Assembly: GCA_001312405.1 (NCBI GenBank)
Contig: BBDR01000014.1
Span: 65,933-129,932 of the forward strand
Source: Clostridium sp. NkU-1
GTDB taxonomy: Bacteria; Bacillota_A; Clostridia; Lachnospirales; Lachnospiraceae
Direction of reading: 5' to 3'
DNA length: 64,000 nt
Below are positions 58,640 to 64,000 of this stretch, in pieces. Under the pieces are notes generated by a model that was given only the letters and a program-made list of their open reading frames with translations, was not told the origin of the DNA and did not search any database. A program made the position numbers and the translations under genes. How positions within the stretch are numbered: the stretch's first letter is position 1; each line of letters begins with the position of its first letter.

Positions 58640-59295
58640 ATGGAAAACAGGGAAGAACTGATTCAGAAGGTAACCGCACTGGTCCTGGATAACTGGAAGA
58701 GGCTGAGCACACAGCCTTACCAGGTTCCCGTAGGAATCTCGGCAAGGCATGTGCATCTGTCAAAGGAACATGTGGAAGTACTTTTTGGAGCCGGCTACCG
58801 GCTGACTCCCATGAAGGCTTTAAGCCAGCCGGGGCAGTTTGCCTGTGAGGAACAGGTTGCTGTCTCCGGCCCGGCAGGAACCTTGCCAGGGTACGGATTC
58901 TTGGACCGGAGAGAAAACAAAGCCAGGTGGAAATGGCCTCCGGTGACTTAAGGATACTGGGAATACAGCCACAGGTAAGATCATCAGGAGATTTAAAGGG
59001 AACTCCCGGGGTAATGCTGAAAGGACCAAAGGGAGAGGTCCTGCTGACAGAGGGAGTTATCATTGCGGACCGGCATATCCATATGACGCCGGAAGATGCG
59101 AAATGGTTCGGGGTATCGGATCAGGACCGGGTAAGCGTTGCGGTCGATGGGCCAAAGGGCGGTGTGCTCGGCCATGTACTGATTCGTGTTACCCGTGACA
59201 GCAGGCTGGATTTCCATGTGGATACGGACGATGCCAATGCATTCCAGTTGAAGCAGGGACAGTGGGTAACCATTAGAAAGGAAGAGACCAGGTGA
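58640..59295 (+). CDS. pduL: PduL-type phosphotransacylase (one frameshift)
   Basis: About 218 residues. The two zinc-binding His motifs GISARHVHLSKEHVEVLFG and IIADRHIHMTPEDAKWFGV are complete, with GVMLKGPKGEVLL between. The N-terminus ENREELIQKVTALVLDNWKR is amphipathic and may be an encapsulation peptide. Converts acyl-CoA to acyl-phosphate inside the shell, regenerating CoA. Break near 58888; VRILGPERKQSQVEMASGD is restored. RBS AAGGGCGGAGG. Confidence 0.92.
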
Positions 59296-59552
59296 TATTA
59301 GGAACAATAATGGGAACTGTGGTTTCCACGAGAAAATGCAGGAACTTAGTTGGGTTCAAGCTTCTTTTGGTAGAGCCTTATTATGGGGATAAGAACAATA
59401 TTTTTGTGGCTGCCGATACCATTGGTGCAGGAATTGGGGAACTGGTACTTGTAACCACTGACAATACCACTCAGTATGCCCTGGACCGTTCGGCACCGGT
59501 TGATGCCTACATCGTGGGCATCGTAGATGGGCCGCCGCAGCCGGGAAAGTAA
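59292..59552 (+). CDS. EutN/PduN/CcmL-type vertex (BMC-P) protein
   Basis: Intact 86-residue protein starting ILGTIMGTVVSTRKCRNLVG, with FKLLLVEPYY, VAADTIGAGIGELVLVTTD and APVDAYIVGIVD, all typical of the pentamer that caps shell vertices. GTG start overlapping the PduL stop by 4 bases. Its presence with four BMC-H proteins implies a closed shell; no trimeric BMC-T protein is in the window. Confidence 0.95.
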   Translation: MILGTIMGTVVSTRKCRNLVGFKLLLVEPYYGDKNNIFVAADTIGAGIGELVLVTTDNTTQYALDRSAPVDAYIVGIVDGPPQPGK

Positions 59553-59581
59553 GGTTAAAAGTAATAGAAGAGGTAGAGCTT

Positions 59582-60708
59582 ATGGAACAGGAAACGCTTA
59601 AGGTTTTGGCAGTGGCAGATCCGGCGGTGGAAGGGTATCTGGATAAAGAACTGGGGATTTTAGACGGATATGAAGGAAAGGTGGATTTTCATATGGTGCC
59701 CTGGGCGGATTACTATCCGATGATGATGAAAGCATTTGCCGGGGAAGCGGATTATGACATTGTCATGGTTGCAGGCCATTTATGGCTTCGTGACTTTATA
59801 GAAAAAGGATACCTTTTGGAAATTGAGCTTGAGGAGGAAGACATCCTTCCGGTAATTGCAGAAGAAATGAAGTACAAGGGAAAAGCATATTTGTCTCCCT
59901 CCTTCTGTGACGGACATATGATCCTTTACCGTAAAAGCCTGCTTTATCAGGTGCTGGGTAAGGAACCTGGAAGCGTCATCTCTCCCCAGGAATACATAGA
60001 AACGGCAAAAGCTTACAAGGCAGCCTGCGGGGAACAGGCAGTGGCATGAAGGCTGATAAGTCCGAGATATTTACCGATGCCCTTCCTTTTCTCCGCATGT
60101 ACGGGGGAGACGCTTATGACTCCGATGGATCTGCGGTCTGCGGAAAGGAAGAGGCAGTAAAAGGGCTTCAGTCCTATATAGAACTGAGATCCTGTGCAGT
60201 TGATGGTACGGAACGCTTCGGCAACGGGGAAATTGCAGAGGCTGTCCGGCAAAAAAAGAGCAGCAATGGCGGTTACCTGGAGCGGCCAGATGGGAGAAGT
60301 CTTTAAGGAAGGCTGTCTGGAACCAGAAGACCTGGGATTTTCCACGTTTTCCACGGCCTGGAACGTGACTTGGTCCTTTGGGATCTGTTCAAGCTGTAAG
60401 AAAAAGGAAGCTGCAGAGGAATTCCTTAAATACCTTCGTTCGCCTGGGGTAGATCAGAAGGTGGGAAAAAAGAGTGGTGCTCCTGTAAGAAGAGGAAGCT
60501 ATCTGGAAGGGGGAAGTGACTGCCCCTGGTTTCCAGTACAGCAAAAAAATGATGGAACTTGCAAGGCCTCTTCCCGATCTGTCAAAGGCTGGGGAGAAAA
60601 ACGGAGTCCTTTATGAGAAAATCTTTGAGGCATTTTCAGGAAAAAAAGACAGCAGAAGAAGCCATGAAGGAAGCCGGGAAAATGATAAATGGCATGACCC
60701 AGCTGTAA
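59582..60708 (+). CDS. Leaderless CUT1-type solute-binding-like protein (three frameshifts)
   Basis: About 373 residues. It resembles sugar-binding proteins: LKVLAVADPAVEGYLDKELG, WADYYPMMMKAFAGEADYDI, GKAYLSPSFCDGHMILYRKS, AAMAVTWSGQMGEVFKEG, GFSTFSTAWNVTWSFGICS and AAEEFLKYLRSPGVDQKV. No signal peptide or lipobox precedes it, and there is no companion permease, so it should be cytosolic. Breaks near 60046, 60257 and 60517. It sits inside the metabolosome operon, between the vertex protein and the flavoprotein. Role unknown. Confidence 0.7.
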
Positions 60709-60729
60709 CGATATGATCAGGGAGAAAAC

Positions 60730-62064
60730 ATGAAGATTATTATAATTGGAGGAGTAGCGGCAGGAATGAGCGCCGCTTCCAAGATCCGCAGGACCGATCC
60801 GGACGCTGAAGTAACGGTCTATGAAAAGGGAGGGTTTCTCTCTTATGGAGCCTGCGGACTTCCCTACTATGTGGGAGACTATAACGATGATTACCGCAAA
60901 ATGATCGCCCGCACACGGGAGGCCTTTACAAAGATGGGCATAGAAACCTTCCTCCGCCATGAGGTACGATCCGTTGACGTGGAAAAGAAAGAGGTTCTTG
61001 TAAAGAATCTTGAAAACGGCCGGGAATTTACGGATTCTTACGATAAATTAATGATAGCTGTGGGGGCATCGGCTGTGGTTCCTCCCTTTCCGGGCAAGGA
61101 GCTTATGGGAGTCCATGTACTGAAGTCCATGGAAGACGGGATCTTTTTAAAAGAATTCGCAAAAATGCCGGAAATCCGAAACATCGTCATCGTTGGAGGG
61201 GGATATATCGGGGTGGAATGTGCGGAAGCATTTTTGAGCCTTGGAAAGAATGTCCGCATGCTTGAGGCGGCTTCCAGAATTCTTATGCCCTTTGATGAGG
61301 AAATCGCTGCCCTGGCCCATGAAGAGCTGGTAAAGTCAGGGGTCCTGCTTCACACCGGAGAAAAGGTGGAAGGGTTTTATGGAGACGGTCTTTATGTGAA
61401 GAGTGTAAAAACAGATAAGGAAACCTATGAGGCAGATTTAGTGATCGTTGCTGTGGGTGTCCGTCCCTGTACGGAATTTTTGAAAAACACGGGAATTGCC
61501 ATGGGGAAGAACGGTGCTCTCATGGTGGACCGGGAAATGAGAACTTCTGTTCCGGATGTGTATGCAGCGGGAGACTGTATTCTTGTCCATCATGAAGTTT
61601 TAGAGGAAGACAGCTTTTTGGCACTAGGAACGGTTGCAAACAAATGCGGAAGGATCGCAGGTGCCAATATGGCAGGAGGCCATGAACAGTTTATAGGCGC
61701 TCTTGGGTCTGCAGCCATCAAGGTGTGCGGGCTGGAGCTTGGACGTACGGGTATGGGAGAAGGAGATGCCATACGTCTTTCAAAGGATTATAAGACGTTG
61801 GTTATCCAGGCAAATGACCATCCGGCATACTATCCTGATCCAACGCCCATTACCATTAAGCTGATTTATGAAAAAGGAACAAAAAGGCTGCTTGGCGCAC
61901 AGACCTGCGGACAAAAGGGAGCTGTTTTGCGGGCAGATGTGTTTGCTGTGGCAATTCATTGCAGGATGACAACGGCAGAGCTCGGAATGACGGATCTCAT
62001 TTATGCACCTCCCTTTTCCGGTGTATGGGATGCCATCCAGATTGCCTGCAATGCAGCGAAATAA
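60730..62064 (+). CDS. CoA-disulfide reductase / NADH oxidase family flavoprotein
   Basis: Intact 444-residue FAD/NAD(P) enzyme: FAD site IIIIGGVAAGMSAASKIRR, redox Cys in SYGACGLPYYVGD (CoADR-like rather than Nox SFLSC), NAD site IVIVGGGYIGVECAEAF, and second FAD motif VYAAGDCILVHHE. It ends with LIYAPPFSGVWDAIQIACNA, typical of the family. Could reduce CoA disulfide or persulfide, or recycle NADH. In the operon it may protect the CoA pool used by PduP/PduL; this is inferred. Confidence 0.88.
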   Translation: MKIIIIGGVAAGMSAASKIRRTDPDAEVTVYEKGGFLSYGACGLPYYVGDYNDDYRKMIARTREAFTKMGIETFLRHEVRSVDVEKKEVLVKNLENGREFTDSYDKLMIAVGASAVVPPFPGKELMGVHVLKSMEDGIFLKEFAKMPEIRNIVIVGGGYIGVECAEAFLSLGKNVRMLEAASRILMPFDEEIAALAHEELVKSGVLLHTGEKVEGFYGDGLYVKSVKTDKETYEADLVIVAVGVRPCTEFLKNTGIAMGKNGALMVDREMRTSVPDVYAAGDCILVHHEVLEEDSFLALGTVANKCGRIAGANMAGGHEQFIGALGSAAIKVCGLELGRTGMGEGDAIRLSKDYKTLVIQANDHPAYYPDPTPITIKLIYEKGTKRLLGAQTCGQKGAVLRADVFAVAIHCRMTTAELGMTDLIYAPPFSGVWDAIQIACNAAK

Positions 62065-62095
62065 GGCAGTGCAGGATAGAAAGTGAGGTCAGACC

Positions 62096-62907
62096 ATGAG
62101 CAAAATAATGACTTTGCAGGAGGCGGCAGCCGGATTCATGACGGGGATATCCTTGGTCTTGGGGGCAATGTGCTCCATCGGGCGCCCATGGCAATGGTAC
62201 GGGAACTGGTGAGACAGAAAAAAAGGGACTTAAAGCTGGTAAAGACTGCAGGAGCCATGGATGTGGACATGCTTTGCTTCGGAGGCTGCGTTTCCAGCGT
62301 GGATGCCGGCTTTATCAGCTATGAAAGTGAATATTCCCTTGCCGGACATTACCGCAGGGCTGTTGAAAGCGGAGCTGTGAAAGGAAATGAACATGCCTGT
62401 TATACGGTGATCTCCGCGCTCAGGGCCGCCAGCTGCGGAGTGGGCTTCATGCCTGTAAAAGGCTTGTGATCAGCGACCTGATCGATGCCAATGATTATTT
62501 TATACGGATCGAGGATCCGTTTACAAAGGAACCGGTGACAGTGGTAAAGGCCATAAGGCCGGATGTTGCTGTCATCCATGTGCAGGAGGCGGATGAAGAG
62601 GGTAATGCCAGGATCACAGGACCCTTATTTGAGGATGTTCTGTTTTCCAGGGCAGCGAAAAGGGTCTTCCTGACGGCAGAGAACATCGTCCATGGATCTG
62701 CGTTTACTGGCAGCTCAAAAAAAGGCGGATATTCCCCATTTTCTGGTGGAAGCAGTTGTCAGGGTACCGAAAGGGGCGGCTCCCTGTTCCTGTCCGGGAT
62801 CTTATGATATTGACGGAAAGAATTTAAAGGAATTTAAAAAGCTGAAGGATTTGGACGGCCTGGATGCCTATTTAAAGGCATTTGAAAAGTCCGACTACAA
62901 AGGATAA
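62096..62907 (+). CDS. CoA-transferase subunit A, GctA-like (three frameshifts)
   Basis: About 270 residues in four pieces: MSKIMTLQEAAAGFIHDGDI, LGLGGNVLHRAPMAMVRELV, LKLVKTAGAMDVDMLCFGGC, then DPFTKEPVTVVKAIRPDVAV and DEEGNARITGPLFED. These are family I CoA-transferase alpha-subunit features (glutaconate/acetate type). Breaks near 62133, 62466 and 62722. ATG 62096 behind GTGAGG. Pairs with the next gene; would swap CoA between the product acyl-CoA and a carboxylic acid. Confidence 0.82.
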
Positions 62908-62918
62908 GGGGGCATGGC

Positions 62919-63644
62919 ATGATGGAAGAAAAATACAGAGTCTGCGATATTATGGTCTGCGCTATGGCACGCCTCATACCTGATGGCAGCAAGGTGTTTC
63001 ACGGAGTGTCCTCCCATATGCCCATGATTGCGCTGCTGCTGGCAAAAGCGCTTCATGCGCCGGGGGCTGTGCATCTTAATATTCCGGGCGGAACAGACCC
63101 GGATCCGGTGCGGCTTAAAAAGTATACCAGCGCAGGCCCGGAGCTTTTGGAACGTGCCACAGCCTATTTTCCTTTAATGGAAGTATTTGACCTGGCCATG
63201 AGAGGAGAGCTGGATCTTGCATTTTTAAGCGGAATCCAGTTTGATTTCCATGGCAATGTCAACGCGTCAGTTATTGGAGATTATAAAAAACCAAAGGTGA
63301 GGATGCCGGGAGGAGCGGGCAGTGCCGTTCTCATTCCAACGGCAAAAAGGGCGATTCTTTGGAGGACAAAGCATGACAAGCGCACCTTTGTGAACCAGGT
63401 GGATTTTGTAACTACCAGGGGAAATGTGGAACGGATCATCACCCCTTTGTGCATCTTTAAAATGGAAAACGGGGAAATGGTCCTGGAAACCATCCACCCA
63501 GCTTCCAGTTTAGAAGAAGTCCAGGAAAATACCGGGTTTCCCATAAAATACTCCCATATCGCCTATACGCCCCTTCCCACAAAGGAAGAGCTGAGCGCGC
63601 TGAAACGGATCGATCCGGGAGATTTCAGAAATATAGAATTCTAA
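62919..63644 (+). CDS. CoA-transferase subunit B, GctB-like
   Basis: Intact 241 residues: RVCDIMVCAMARLIPDGSKV, FHGVSSHMPMIALLLAKAL, DLAFLSGIQFDFHGNVNASV and KVRMPGGAGSAVLIPTAKRA are beta-subunit landmarks; the catalytic Glu cannot be placed with confidence. The overall set matches GctB-type subunits rather than SCOT. RBS AAGGGGG, two possible adjacent ATGs. Eleven bases after subunit A and 11 before the alcohol dehydrogenase gene. Confidence 0.85.
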   Translation: MMEEKYRVCDIMVCAMARLIPDGSKVFHGVSSHMPMIALLLAKALHAPGAVHLNIPGGTDPDPVRLKKYTSAGPELLERATAYFPLMEVFDLAMRGELDLAFLSGIQFDFHGNVNASVIGDYKKPKVRMPGGAGSAVLIPTAKRAILWRTKHDKRTFVNQVDFVTTRGNVERIITPLCIFKMENGEMVLETIHPASSLEEVQENTGFPIKYSHIAYTPLPTKEELSALKRIDPGDFRNIEF

Positions 63645-63655
63645 GGAGGCCATTT

Positions 63656-64000
63656 ATGGCACTTGAGAGGATCAATGCAGTAGGAACCAGCTTTTTTTGG
63701 CCGCGGATCCATCGGACTGCTGCCGGATGAGTTTAAGAAACGGGGGTTTAAACGGGGACTCATTGTTACGGACCCCTTCCTGTATAAAAATGGCACCGGA
63801 GACAAAGTGGGAGCCTGTCTTTTAAAAGCAGGGGTGGAATATGCCATTTATTACCTGGTTGAGCCAAATCCCACCACCATGGTCGTGAATGACTGCCTGG
63901 AGGCTGCCAAGGCTTTGCAAGTGGATCTTTTGGTGGCTGTGGGCGGAGGCTCTGCCATAGACACGGCAAAGGCAGTCAGCATTGTGATGGCAAACGGGGG
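63656..64000 (+). CDS. Iron-type alcohol dehydrogenase, PduQ-like (3' partial, one frameshift)
   Basis: Only the first ~115 residues are in the window: MALERINAVGTSFF, GRGSIGLLPDEFKKRGFKRG, LIVTDPFLYKN and the NAD motif LLVAVGGGSAIDTAKAVSIV (GGGSxxD). One break in the T-run near 63692-63698. Iron-ADHs reduce aldehyde to alcohol while regenerating NAD+, the usual partner of PduP in metabolosomes. RBS AAGGAGG 7 bases upstream. The gene runs off the end. Confidence 0.85.

Noticed and set aside
1..64000. tRNA/rRNA genes, insertion sequences, prophage or integrase
   Set aside because: None recognised on either strand by eye; no transposase, integrase or tRNA-like cloverleaf was found.

Overview
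The window looks like chromosome of an anaerobic, spore-former-type Firmicute, most likely a Lachnospiraceae/Clostridium relative such as the Lacrimispora group. This is inferred from gene content: LplABC-type sugar transport, a sigma-54 cysteine regulon, an Mrp/NifX redox cluster, a NirJ2-like radical SAM protein and a metabolosome, together with strong AGGAGG ribosome sites and moderate GC. No rRNA, tRNA, CRISPR array or insertion sequence was recognised. About 36 genes are split by single-base indels, usually in homopolymers and with family conservation resuming in another frame. I read these mainly as consensus-sequence errors, so each such gene is given as one CDS spanning its pieces. Two lesions do not fit that explanation: the MinD-like remnant at the left edge, and a PTS-EIIC/EAL gene that has lost its middle.

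Layout. 1-2.1 kb: Fe-S/P-loop ATPase cluster (MinD-like remnant, Mrp/NBP35, NifX-like). 2.5-2.7 kb: a small zinc-ribbon gene on the minus strand. 3.0-4.6 kb: motA-motB behind a sigma-28-type promoter. 5-9.6 kb: VOC protein, a membrane/YARHG protein, and an APC permease. 9.8-16.9 kb: LplB/YtcP/LplA-type oligosaccharide importer with cytosolic GH18 and GH29 enzymes and a LacI regulator. 17.2-18.4 kb: deleted EIIC-EAL gene. 18.6-19.6 kb: D-2-hydroxyacid dehydrogenase. 19.7-22.6 kb (minus): a coupled trio of cytosolic solute-binding-like protein, CxxC GTPase and ABC-type ATPase. 23.0-26.7 kb (plus): divergent NirJ2/AhbD-like radical SAM gene and FecBCD-type ABC importer. 26.9-36.2 kb: sigma-54 activator, 11-bp repeat array, consensus -24/-12 promoter, a C-S lyase, a symporter, a glutaredoxin-like protein, L-cysteine desulfidase, D-cysteine desulfhydrase, and RpoN itself. 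36.2-38.9 kb: PNPOx-like protein, HxlR regulator, deoB. 39.0-47.1 kb: Mga/BglG-type regulator divergent from a PTS EIICB - fumarase/ASL-superfamily lyase - GH4 - NagA - HAD operon.

47.5-64 kb: ribose-type ABC importer with methylthioribose kinase (MtnK) and MTR-1-P isomerase (MtnA); then a DeoR regulator; then a divergent metabolosome operon with class II aldolase, PduP-type aldehyde dehydrogenase, four BMC-H shell proteins, PduL, an EutN/PduN vertex protein, a leaderless solute-binding-like protein, a CoA-disulfide-reductase-like flavoprotein, a two-subunit CoA-transferase and the start of a PduQ-like alcohol dehydrogenase.

The last block is the most exciting part. The gene order predicts uptake of 5-methylthioribose or 5-deoxyribose, phosphorylation and isomerisation to the ribulose-1-phosphate, and aldol cleavage to DHAP plus a small aldehyde (methylthioacetaldehyde or acetaldehyde) that the shell would confine and convert to acyl-phosphate and alcohol. 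Second-rank candidates are the NirJ2/FecBCD plus SBP-GTPase-ATPase region, and the PTS-lyase-GH4-NagA operon.
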